Below are positions 6,500-12,094 of a stretch of DNA of 12,094 nucleotides, piece by piece (position 1 is the stretch's first letter; the number at the start of each line of letters is the position of its first letter). Both the position numbers and the translations under genes were made by a program. The stretch covers positions 1 to 12,094 of the forward strand of contig PXSU01000119.1 of NCBI GenBank assembly GCA_003022745.1, read 5' to 3'. Source of the stretch: Halobacteriales archaeon SW_9_67_25. Lineage in GTDB: Archaea > Halobacteriota > Halobacteria > Halobacteriales > Haloarculaceae. The notes below the pieces were generated by a model. The model had not been told where the DNA came from. It ran no database searches and saw only the letters and a list, made by a program, of their open reading frames with translations.

Positions 6500-7783
6500 C
6501 TACCGTCCGTCGCTCCCGTCGACGGTCAGCGCCGCATGGCGCCCGCTCGCCATCGCGCCCTGGATCGAGGACCACTGCGTGTAATCGCCAGCGAGGTACA
6601 CCGGACCATCGGGCGCGTCGACGGCGGGCAGTCGGTCACGGAACCCCGGCGGCTGGTCGAACTGCGCGAACTCGACCCGGTCGGTCGCCAGGAGTTCGAG
6701 GCCGGCAAACTGGTTCTCGGGGAACCACGACGCCAGCGCCTCGCGAACCTCCGCGGCGAGGGCGTCGTCGTCGGCGTCCTGCTGGCCGAGGAAGGTCGCG
6801 CTGAGCAACTGCCGGCCGTCCGGGGCGTACTCGGGTGCGGCGGCCGAGACGGGCGCGACCTGGTTTGGGCGGTCGTCAGCGGCGTTCAACAGGATGCGCG
6901 CGCCGCTTTGCAACTCCTGGGTGGCGGGCACCGCGAGGTGCTGGGTGACACAGCTCCGGGCATCCGTCGGAATCGTGTCGACGCCCGTCAGTGCCCGGGC
7001 AGTGGGAGGATCGGTCGCCACGACCGCCGCATCTGCTGCCACCGTCTCGCCTGGCGTCTCGACGACGACGCCTGCGTCCGTCCCGTCGGCGCCCTCGGGT
7101 TCCACCGCCTCGACTGGTCTGTCTGTGACTACCTCGACCCCCACCGCCCGGGCCTGCGTCCCGAGCTGGGCTGGGATAGCGCCCATCCCCCGGGCGGGCA
7201 CCGCCGTCTCGCCGGCAGCGAGCATCTTGAACGTGTACTCGAAGACCGCCTGAGAGGTCGACAGCGAGCGGTCCAGCGTGATGCCCCCGTAGAAGGGCGC
7301 AGCGAAGTTCTCGACGAACTGCCGGGAAAAGCCCCGCCCGCGCAGGTACGCCTCGATGTTCGTGTCCCCGCCAGACAGGATAACGTCGGGCGATTTCCGG
7401 GCGAGATCACGCCTGAGCGCCAGGACTCGCAGTTTGTCTCGCAGGGTAACTTCGTGGTTGAAAAGCGTCGCCGTCACGGCCGCCGGGTCCCGGAGCGGGT
7501 CCGACAGCGTCGACCGCTCGCCCGGGCGACACAGCGTCGCGCCGGGCGGGAAGGTCCGCAGGTCGAGCGCGTCGAGATCGAGTTCCCGCCGGACCGCGGG
7601 GTAGGCCGTGAACAGGACTTGGAACCCACGGTCGAGCGTGAATCCCTCGACCTGGCGGCTCCGCACGCGCCCGCCGACCGTCTCGCGGCGCTCGAACAGC
7701 GTCACGTCCGCCCCGCGGTCGGACAGCGTCCGGGCCGCGACGAGACCGGCCAGACCGCCACCGACGACCACTACCTCGGTCAT
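6500..7783 (-). CDS. FAD-dependent amine-oxidase/phytoene-desaturase-like oxidoreductase
   Basis: A 427-aa flavoprotein of the amine oxidase / protoporphyrinogen oxidase / carotenoid desaturase superfamily. The N-terminal dinucleotide fold is clear: VVVVGGGLAGLVAARTLSDRG (residues 4-24) and the E of LFERRETVGGRVRS (29-42), which binds the ribose and continues into the second GG-R motif. The C-terminal FAD motif is VYLAGDYTQWSSIQGAMASGRHAA (395-418). The FQVLFTAYP segment (54-62) resembles the subset close to plant and cyanobacterial desaturase-like proteins. The natural substrate is unknown; a carotenoid or amine role is only a family inference. ATG 7783 starts right at the Rossmann strand and has a TATA-like box about 28 bases upstream, so the nine extra upstream codons available in frame are not used. 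No membrane segments. Confidence 0.9.
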   Translation of the reverse strand: MTEVVVVGGGLAGLVAARTLSDRGADVTLFERRETVGGRVRSRQVEGFTLDRGFQVLFTAYPAVRRELDLDALDLRTFPPGATLCRPGERSTLSDPLRDPAAVTATLFNHEVTLRDKLRVLALRRDLARKSPDVILSGGDTNIEAYLRGRGFSRQFVENFAAPFYGGITLDRSLSTSQAVFEYTFKMLAAGETAVPARGMGAIPAQLGTQARAVGVEVVTDRPVEAVEPEGADGTDAGVVVETPGETVAADAAVVATDPPTARALTGVDTIPTDARSCVTQHLAVPATQELQSGARILLNAADDRPNQVAPVSAAAPEYAPDGRQLLSATFLGQQDADDDALAAEVREALASWFPENQFAGLELLATDRVEFAQFDQPPGFRDRLPAVDAPDGPVYLAGDYTQWSSIQGAMASGRHAALTVDGSDGR

Positions 7784-7806
7784 GTGCCCGCCTGCGAGGC
7801 CCACGA

Positions 7807-7815
7807 CCAAAACGG
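7807..7815 (-). promoter_or_regulatory. TATA-like box of the FAD oxidoreductase gene
   Basis: The minus strand reads CCGTTTTGG, with the T run about 26-29 bases before the ATG at 7783. It separates this gene from the zinc-ribbon protein gene upstream (75-bp gap) and supports independent transcription. Confidence 0.5.
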
Positions 7816-7858
7816 CTGTGAGACCGGGCCCGCAGTTGTGTCCACGCCCGACCGGCAG

Positions 7859-8521
7859 CTACCGGGGGCCGCCGTCCGCGGCCGGGACGAACCTGGAGGC
7901 GATCCAGCCGATGGCTGCCGCGACCGCCGCGGGAACGGCAACGAACACGAGCAAGGCAAGAAAGGTACTGCCCCGTTCGCCCAGTCCACCCTCGATGTCC
8001 ATGAGCGGGCTGAACGCGATCAGGGGCACGACCAGCAACACGAGGGCAGTCGCGTAGCCACCCTTGGCTATCGCGCCCTGAACGGTCCGGCGACGGGCGA
8101 GATAGACCGTCGAGCCCAGCCACGCACACAGCCCGAACAGCAGTGCCCACGGGCTACCGGTCAGGGCCAGGAGAACGGTCGCCCCCACCACGCCGACGAC
8201 CAGCCCGGTGCCAATCCCGACGACCGCCGTGAGGGTGTCGTCAACCACGCCGTCCGGATCCAGTAGCTGTTCGGTGCCGGTGGCTCCCGCTCCGGGACTG
8301 CCCCCGGCATCTGAAGGGTCGGTCCCGGCGCGGTCCGACGGGCCGGTCCCGGCGCGGTCCGACGGGCCAGTCTCGGTGCTGTCCCACGCGCCGTCTTGGT
8401 CGTCGTCGGCTGCTGCCCGCTCCTCGCTGAGATCCGCCGAGCAGTGCATACAGTAGGTGGCGGTCTGCCCGATGGGCTCGCCACACTCCGGACAGTGCGG
8501 GTCCTCCGGGTCGATACTCAT
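7859..8521 (-). CDS. zinc-ribbon membrane protein, haloarchaeal hypothetical
   Basis: A 220-aa protein with an N-terminal zinc ribbon (CPEC at residues 10-13 and CMHC at 24-27, a CxxC-x10-CxxC arrangement). A low-complexity acidic linker follows (about 35-90), containing two identical GPSDRAGT octapeptides (52-67) flanked by degenerate copies. Four probable membrane helices come next at about 98-118, 120-142, 156-173 and 184-208. The zinc ribbon would face the cytoplasm if the first helix inserts conventionally. Proteins of this plan are common in haloarchaea with no known function; I infer membrane location and zinc binding only. ATG 8521 directly precedes the ribbon. There is no TATA-like box at the standard -27 position; direct repeats of ACAGTTACT at 8585-8604 lie about 65-85 bases upstream. 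It is followed, same strand, by the FAD oxidoreductase gene, which appears to have its own promoter. Confidence 0.82.
   Translation of the reverse strand: MSIDPEDPHCPECGEPIGQTATYCMHCSADLSEERAAADDDQDGAWDSTETGPSDRAGTGPSDRAGTDPSDAGGSPGAGATGTEQLLDPDGVVDDTLTAVVGIGTGLVVGVVGATVLLALTGSPWALLFGLCAWLGSTVYLARRRTVQGAIAKGGYATALVLLVVPLIAFSPLMDIEGGLGERGSTFLALLVFVAVPAAVAAAIGWIASRFVPAADGGPR
8321..8368. repeat. two perfect 24-bp tandem repeats inside the zinc-ribbon protein gene
   Basis: Unit 8321-8344 is repeated exactly at 8345-8368. Each unit encodes the octapeptide GPSDRAGT in the linker, so gain or loss of copies keeps the frame. The flanks encode degenerate octapeptides in the same register (GAWDSTET before, DPSDAGGS after). 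Confidence 0.9.
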
Positions 8522-8584
8522 CGCACCGCCCCGCTGGTCGGTCTCGGCAGTGTCATTACGTCCCGTTTCAGGTTCTTACTCGGA

Positions 8585-8606
8585 ACAGTTACTTTACAGT
8601 TACTGT
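8585..8606. promoter_or_regulatory. tandem ACAGTTACT sites, possible operator
   Basis: ACAGTTACT occurs at 8585-8593 and again at 8596-8604, a period of 11 bases (about one helical turn). The second copy extends to a perfect palindrome, ACAGT-T-ACTGT (8596-8606). A further TTACT stands at 8576-8580. The AT-rich island lies between the zinc-ribbon gene start (8521) and the histidine kinase stop (8646), so the zinc-ribbon gene is the only gene it could control. Function is inferred from pattern. Confidence 0.45.
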
Positions 8607-8645
8607 GGGAACGGCCGGACCGGCGGGGCGCACAGCGGCCCCCAC

Positions 8646-9710
8646 TCACGTGGTGGATTCGACACCGCGGAATTCGAAGCGGGCGCCGCCCGCGTCGCCC
8701 TCGGTCAGCCGGACCGACCAGCCGTGGGCCTCGACGGTCTCCCTGACGATATTGAGCCCGAAGCCCGTCCCCTCCGTCCGGGTCGAGTAGCCCGCCTCGA
8801 AGACGTGCTCGCGCTCGTCGGGGGGAATGCCGGGACCGTCGTCCGAGACGTAGAACCCACCGTCGTCCAGTTCACCCACCCTGACGGTCACGTCGGCCCC
8901 GCCATGCTCGACGGCGTCGTCGGGCCCTGCCCGACTGCTCGTGGAACCGTGCTCGACGGCGTTCCGGATCAGATTCTCCAGCAGTTGCTGGAGGCGACTG
9001 CGGTCGGCCAGCACCGTGCGGTCGGCGTCGACCTCCAAGGTCGCCCCGGCCGTCTCGACGGTCTCCCAGCAGTCCTCGACGGCCGCGGCCAGATCGACCG
9101 GGCGCGTGTCGGTCGCGCGGTCACCCTGGCGGGCAAGGGTGAGCACATCGTCGATCAGCGACTCCATGCGCCCGAGAGCACGGTCGACAGCCGCGAGGTG
9201 GTCGTCGTCGCGGCCCTCCCGTGCGAGTTCGAGTCGCCCCATTGCGACGTTGAGCGGGTTCTTCAGGTCGTGGCTCACCACCGAGGCGAACCCGTCGAGG
9301 CGCTCGTTCTGGCGCTCCAGGTCCCGCGCCCGCTGTTTCTCGCCGGTGACCTCCCGCTGTGTCCCGACGTAGTTGGTCACGGTCCCACTCTCGTCGCGCA
9401 CCGGGGCGATGGAGACCCGGCTCCAGAACAGTTCGCCGTCCGCGCGGTAGTTGCGGAGGTCGACCTGGACCGGTCGGTCCGCGTCGATTGCACGGCGCAT
9501 CTCCCTGACGGGTGCCTCCGCGGTGGCCGGGCCCTGCAGGAACCGGCAGTTCCGGCCGAGTACCTCCTCACGGTCGTAGCCGGTCAGTTCCAGGAACGCC
9601 CGGTTCACGTCGACTATGGGATTGTCTTCGCGGTCTGGATCGGTTATCACGACCCCGATGGGCGCCTCCTGCAGTGCCCGGGATCGAACCGACGGAGGCG
9701 GGTCGGCCAT
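8646..9710 (-). CDS. LOV/PAS-domain sensor histidine kinase
   Basis: A cytoplasmic two-component sensor kinase of 354 aa with no membrane segments. Residues 10-125 form a PAS domain of the LOV type: GRNCRFLQG (52-60) carries the photoreactive Cys55, Arg56 and Gln59 of the GxNCRFLQ flavin signature; LRNYRADGELFW (85-96) carries the first FMN-binding Asn87; and GTQREVT (116-122) supplies Gln118. The second expected Asn (FWN) is Ser97. The kinase part follows: H box VVSHDLKNPLN (144-154) with His147, N box LLENLIRNAVEHG (243-255) with Asn250, G1 DDGPGIP (290-296) and G2 GTGFGLN (314-320). It likely senses blue light or redox through flavin and autophosphorylates. No receiver or response-regulator gene is nearby, so its partner is elsewhere. 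The start is ATG 9710, with a TATA-like T run at -27. It is divergent from the threonine-synthase-like gene across 161 bases. Confidence 0.93.
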   Translation of the reverse strand: MADPPPSVRSRALQEAPIGVVITDPDREDNPIVDVNRAFLELTGYDREEVLGRNCRFLQGPATAEAPVREMRRAIDADRPVQVDLRNYRADGELFWSRVSIAPVRDESGTVTNYVGTQREVTGEKQRARDLERQNERLDGFASVVSHDLKNPLNVAMGRLELAREGRDDDHLAAVDRALGRMESLIDDVLTLARQGDRATDTRPVDLAAAVEDCWETVETAGATLEVDADRTVLADRSRLQQLLENLIRNAVEHGSTSSRAGPDDAVEHGGADVTVRVGELDDGGFYVSDDGPGIPPDEREHVFEAGYSTRTEGTGFGLNIVRETVEAHGWSVRLTEGDAGGARFEFRGVESTT

Positions 9711-9733
9711 ACGCCCTGTACAACACTCGCGGT

Positions 9734-9739
9734 GAAAAC
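9734..9739 (-). promoter_or_regulatory. TATA-like box of the LOV histidine kinase gene
   Basis: The minus strand reads GTTTTC, centred about 27 bases before the ATG at 9710, which supports that start and a leaderless transcript. Confidence 0.5.
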
Positions 9740-9791
9740 TGTTCTGTCCGCTGTCAACACCACTCCGACGGTCGACCCAGCGTAGAAACCT

Positions 9792-9815
9792 CCCGTCTGC
9801 CCCGTGGTAGACGGG
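9792..9815. promoter_or_regulatory. inverted repeat upstream of the threonine-synthase-like gene
   Basis: CCCGTCTGCC (9792-9801) and GGTAGACGGG (9806-9815) can pair over ten positions with one G-T wobble, around a CCGT loop. It sits about 25-50 bases upstream of the TATA-like box at 9841, the position of an operator or activator site. It is also within reach of the divergent kinase promoter (9734-9739). Confidence 0.4.
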
Positions 9816-9839
9816 GACGACAAGGCGGGAAATCCGTCC

Positions 9840-9846
9840 CTATTAG
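9840..9846 (+). promoter_or_regulatory. TATA-like box of the threonine-synthase-like gene
   Basis: CTATTAG is centred about 29 bases before the ATG at 9872, consistent with a leaderless or near-leaderless transcript and with that start. Confidence 0.55.
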
Positions 9847-9871
9847 TCGCCAGCGTCCCTCAGCAGTGGGT

Positions 9872-11053
9872 ATGGAGACCTCCGAGCGGTTCGTGTCGTT
9901 GCGGTGTCTCGACTGCGGCGGGAAGCAGTCCCCCGAACCGGGTGGCCGGTGTCCCGACTGTGGCGGTCCCCTGGACCCCTCCTACGACGTCGACCCGTCG
10001 GCGGTGACCCGCGAGGGCCTCGCTGCCGGCGGGGACGGTCTCGCCGCATTCGCTCCTGTCCTCCCGTTTCCGGGCGAGACCCTGGTCACCGCCGGCGAGG
10101 GGAACACGCCGCTGGTCGAGCTGCCGTCACTTGCCGAAGAACTCGGCGTCCGGGCGGTCTACGTCAAAGACGAGGGACACAACACCACCGGCGCGTTCGT
10201 CGACCGCGGGATGGCACTGGCGGTGACGGCGGCCCGCGAGGCCGGCGCCGGGACCATGGCGCTCCCGTCGATGGGCAACGGCGGCCAGGCCGCGGCCGCC
10301 TACGCCGCCCGGGCCGGGCTGGACTGCCAGGCGTTCGTCCCGTCCCGCGTCCCGTTCGTCAACAAGGCGATGGTGAACGTCCACGGCGGGGACATGTCGG
10401 TCGTCGAGGGGCGCTACACCGACGCCGCCGACGCGTTCGCGGACGCGGTGGCCGGCGAGGACTGGCACTCCGTGGCCCCCTTCGAATCGCCGTACCGCCA
10501 CGAAGGCGCGAAGACGCTCGCCTACGAGATCGCCGCGGGACTGGACTGGACTGCCCCCGACGCCATCGTCCACCCCACGGGCCACGGGACCGGTCTCGTC
10601 GGCCTCCGGAAGGGGGGTGCCGACCTCGTCGACTGGGGGCTGGTCGAGACGGCACCACGGCTGTGCGCTGCCCAGCCGGCAGGGTGTGCACCCATCGCGG
10701 AGGCGTGGACCGAGGGGGCGGACGTGCCCGAACCCCCCGAGCACCCGGACACCGTCTGCGGGCCGCTGGAGATCCCCGACCCGGCCGGTGGAGCGTACGC
10801 GCTCGACGCCCTGGCAGCGACGGACGGGGCCGCCGTCGCGACCGGCGACGAGGCCATCCTCGACGGGGCTGTCACCGTCGCCGAGGGCGGCCTGACGATG
10901 GGTGCGACGGGCGGCACTGCCGTGGCCGGGGCCCGCGTCCTCGCCGACAGGGGCGCGTTCGATTCCGACGACGTCGTGGTGCTGGTCAACAGCGTCACCG
11001 GCAACAAGGAGGCCGACCTGCTCCGGAGTCACCTGATGAGTAAGGGGATCTGA
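9872..11053 (+). CDS. threonine-synthase-family PLP protein lacking the catalytic lysine
   Basis: A 393-aa fold-type II PLP protein of the threonine synthase family, which normally turns O-phosphohomoserine into threonine. An N-terminal zinc ribbon (CLDC at 12-15, CPDC at 27-30) is typical of haloarchaeal members. Then come EGNTPLVELPSLAEELG (76-92), YVKDEGHNTTGAFVDRGMA (97-115), SMGNGGQAAAAYAARAGL (133-150), the glycine-rich phosphate loop HPTGHGTGLVGL (234-245) and SVTG (374-377), whose Thr would face the cofactor nitrogen. The motif normally reads KDEG-x-NPTGSFK-DRG, with the lysine forming the PLP Schiff base; here that position is Val110 (codon GTC, 10199-10201). AAG to GTC needs three changes, so a single base error cannot explain it. 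The rest is intact, without stops. It may be a clade-specific pseudoenzyme or a diverged enzyme. Genuine threonine synthase is presumably encoded elsewhere. ATG 9872 has a TATA-like box at -29. Confidence 0.88.
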   Translation: METSERFVSLRCLDCGGKQSPEPGGRCPDCGGPLDPSYDVDPSAVTREGLAAGGDGLAAFAPVLPFPGETLVTAGEGNTPLVELPSLAEELGVRAVYVKDEGHNTTGAFVDRGMALAVTAAREAGAGTMALPSMGNGGQAAAAYAARAGLDCQAFVPSRVPFVNKAMVNVHGGDMSVVEGRYTDAADAFADAVAGEDWHSVAPFESPYRHEGAKTLAYEIAAGLDWTAPDAIVHPTGHGTGLVGLRKGGADLVDWGLVETAPRLCAAQPAGCAPIAEAWTEGADVPEPPEHPDTVCGPLEIPDPAGGAYALDALAATDGAAVATGDEAILDGAVTVAEGGLTMGATGGTAVAGARVLADRGAFDSDDVVVLVNSVTGNKEADLLRSHLMSKGI

Positions 11054-11057
11054 TACC

Positions 11058-11072
11058 CACGGCTACGCCGTG
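11058..11072. terminator. stem-loop between convergent genes
   Basis: CACGGC-TAC-GCCGTG forms a 6-bp stem with a 3-base loop, five bases after the stop of the threonine-synthase-like gene and 31 bases before the opposing stop. There is no T run, so it is not a classic archaeal terminator; a role in ending either transcript is only possible. Confidence 0.3.
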
Positions 11073-11103
11073 AGCACTGTCGATTACGCGGAGTTGACTC
11101 CAG

Positions 11104-11724
11104 TTACTCTGCGTGTTCCTTCGCGGTGACGTAGGCCTCGCGGACCCGGCGGAAGGCATCCTCGTCGCCACCCTGGTCGGGGTGGACTTCCTTGACCCGC
11201 CGGCGGTAGGCCCGCCTGACCTCCTCGATGGACGCGCCGGCAGGGACACCGAGTTCGGCGAAGGCGTCGCGCGCGGGGGGGACCTCGCTCCCGGCGACGG
11301 TCCCGAGGTCGGGCGTCTCGAAGGGGAGGCGCTCGACCAGCACCGACCCTGGCATCTCGTGTTCGGCCAGCAGCGGTTCGACCCCGGAGCCCTCGATGCG
11401 GTAGTAGACGCGCGGGTCGAACGTGATGGCGACGTCCCGTTCCGGGAGGAAGAAGGCGACGTCCTGGCCCGCGAGACGGTGGTTCTCGGCGTACGGTTCG
11501 CCGATGGCCTCCAGACAGGCACGGAACTCCCGGCGGCGCCGGGACTCGCCGCTCCCGCGAGCAGACTGGTCGCCACGCTGGCGGCGCCCGTCCCGCTGCC
11601 CGCCACCGGGGAGCAGCCGCTGGGCACCGAGAAAGAGGAGTGTCACCAGCAGGCTCCCGCCCAGGCCGAGCAGGACGCCGCCGACCAGCCACGACGGCAG
11701 CCCCGCAACTCCCTCGTGGAGCAC
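11104..11724 (-). CDS. membrane-anchored protein with a C-terminal J domain
   Basis: A 206-aa protein with one N-terminal membrane segment (about residues 11-34), a basic arginine/glycine-rich linker (about 40-66), an unrecognised central domain (about 67-145), and a C-terminal J domain. The J domain (about 150-206) reads DAFAELGVPAGASIEEVRRAYRR, then VKEVHPDQGGDEDAFRRVREAYVTAKEHAE, with the HPD triad at 181-183 that stimulates the ATPase of Hsp70/DnaK. There is no glycine/phenylalanine region or zinc finger, so it is a J-domain protein, not a full DnaJ. It probably recruits DnaK to the membrane, with the basic linker on the cytoplasmic side. The start is GTG 11724, supported by a TATA-like box at about -27; I see no better ATG. 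The gap to the deacetylase-family gene upstream on the same strand is 45 bases. Confidence 0.87.
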   Translation of the reverse strand: MLHEGVAGLPSWLVGGVLLGLGGSLLVTLLFLGAQRLLPGGGQRDGRRQRGDQSARGSGESRRRREFRACLEAIGEPYAENHRLAGQDVAFFLPERDVAITFDPRVYYRIEGSGVEPLLAEHEMPGSVLVERLPFETPDLGTVAGSEVPPARDAFAELGVPAGASIEEVRRAYRRRVKEVHPDQGGDEDAFRRVREAYVTAKEHAE

Positions 11725-11747
11725 GTCCCCAGTTGGACACCGACCGG

Positions 11748-11755
11748 TAAGAATC
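11748..11755 (-). promoter_or_regulatory. TATA-like box of the J-domain protein gene
   Basis: The minus strand reads GATTCTTA, centred about 27 bases before the GTG at 11724. It supports the GTG start and transcription independent of the deacetylase-family gene. Confidence 0.5.
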
Positions 11756-11769
11756 TCTCGCCCGCGGGG

Positions 11770-12094
11770 CTACGGGACGCCCTCGATTCCGAGCCCCCGG
11801 ACCGATTCGAGGACGGTCGCTGCGGCGTCGCTCACCTCGCCCTCGTCGTGTGTGGGCTGGTAGCCGTCGAAGACCTCGTTGACCATCCGGACGCTCTCGG
11901 AAAGCGTATCCAGCCCGTACCCCCCCTCGAGGACGAACCCGAGCGCGGCGTCGCAGTCGTCGGCGATGGTCCGCACCCGCTCGGTCAGCAGGCCGTACCC
12001 CTCCGTGGAGACGCGCATCCGCGAAATGGGGTCGTGTTCGTGGGCGTCGAACCCCGCACTCACCAGCATGAGGTCGGGGTCGAACGCCGCCAGC
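11770..12094 (-). CDS. histone deacetylase-family (HDAC/acetylpolyamine amidohydrolase) protein, C-terminal part
   Basis: The last 107 codons of a gene that begins beyond the right edge of the window (5' end missing). The residues shown start LAAFDPDLMLVSAGFDAHEHDP; SAGFDAHEHDP contains one of the zinc-binding aspartates (the D of FDAH) of the arginase/deacetylase fold, and VLEGGYGLDTL carries the catalytic tyrosine of the EGGY motif. The TEGYGLLTERVRTIADD stretch between them is the usual family helix. The family removes acetyl groups from lysines of proteins or from polyamines; in archaea the target is usually unknown and is not shown here. Catalytic histidines and the other zinc ligands lie outside the window. 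It ends 45 bases upstream of the J-domain gene, same strand. Confidence 0.92.
   Translation of the reverse strand, partial: LAAFDPDLMLVSAGFDAHEHDPISRMRVSTEGYGLLTERVRTIADDCDAALGFVLEGGYGLDTLSESVRMVNEVFDGYQPTHDEGEVSDAAATVLESVRGLGIEGVP

Noticed and set aside
2804-7783. Carotenoid-biosynthesis cluster formed by the UbiA-family gene and the FAD desaturase-like gene
   Set aside because: The two genes are nearly 3 kb apart with three unrelated genes and a pseudogene between them, each with its own promoter; nothing in the sequence links them.
6104-8266. Very long open frame (720 codons) on the + strand
   Set aside because: It lies antisense to the FAD oxidoreductase and zinc-ribbon genes, has an arginine/proline-rich low-complexity composition and no domain. 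It is a by-product of GC-rich third positions.
8880-8960. Repeated AVEHG in the histidine kinase ATP-binding domain, as a possible duplication
   Set aside because: From memory this insertion between the N box and the next strand is common in haloarchaeal histidine kinases, so it is not specific to this gene.

Overview
The window looks like chromosomal DNA from a haloarchaeon (class Halobacteria; gene content and style suggest the Haloarcula/Halomicrobium side, but I cannot fix the genus). The reasons are very high GC with GC-rich third positions (which produce long antisense shadow frames), acidic proteins, mostly no Shine-Dalgarno sequence, and AT-rich TATA-like boxes about 26-30 bases before many start codons, as in leaderless haloarchaeal transcripts. 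The families are also typical: archaeal NAD kinase, UspA, UbiA prenyltransferase and a LOV-type PAS histidine kinase. There is no tRNA, rRNA, CRISPR array or intact insertion sequence.

Layout. 1-335: a small membrane protein (+). 339-1633: a UspA stress protein and NAD kinase (-), a two-gene operon with a 4-base overlap. 1845-2803: an SppA/SohB-type S49 serine protease (+) broken by a deletion and frameshift next to its catalytic lysine. 2804-3658: UbiA prenyltransferase (-), convergent and abutting. 3728-4123: an unrecognised 131-aa protein (-). 4124-4466: no intact gene, but a decayed GAF-domain fragment on the + strand. 4467-5588: a PLP aminotransferase (-). 5624-5703: an 80-bp palindrome filling the space between the promoters of the aminotransferase and a metallophosphoesterase (5757-6461, +). 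6500-7783: an FAD-dependent amine-oxidase-like oxidoreductase (-). 7859-8521: a zinc-ribbon membrane protein (-). 8646-9710: a LOV histidine kinase (-). 9872-11053: a threonine-synthase-family protein (+) with valine where the PLP lysine should be. 11104-11724: a membrane-anchored protein with a C-terminal J domain (-). 11770 to the window end: the C-terminal third of a histone-deacetylase-family protein (-).

Most genes are single units with their own promoters, so this is mainly a core-genome neighbourhood rather than one pathway. Only UspA-NAD kinase is a convincing operon. The points most worth checking are the lysine-less threonine synthase paralogue, the broken SppA gene, the 80-bp palindrome, the GAF relic and the atypical LOV domain. 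I did not find a convincing new multi-gene system.
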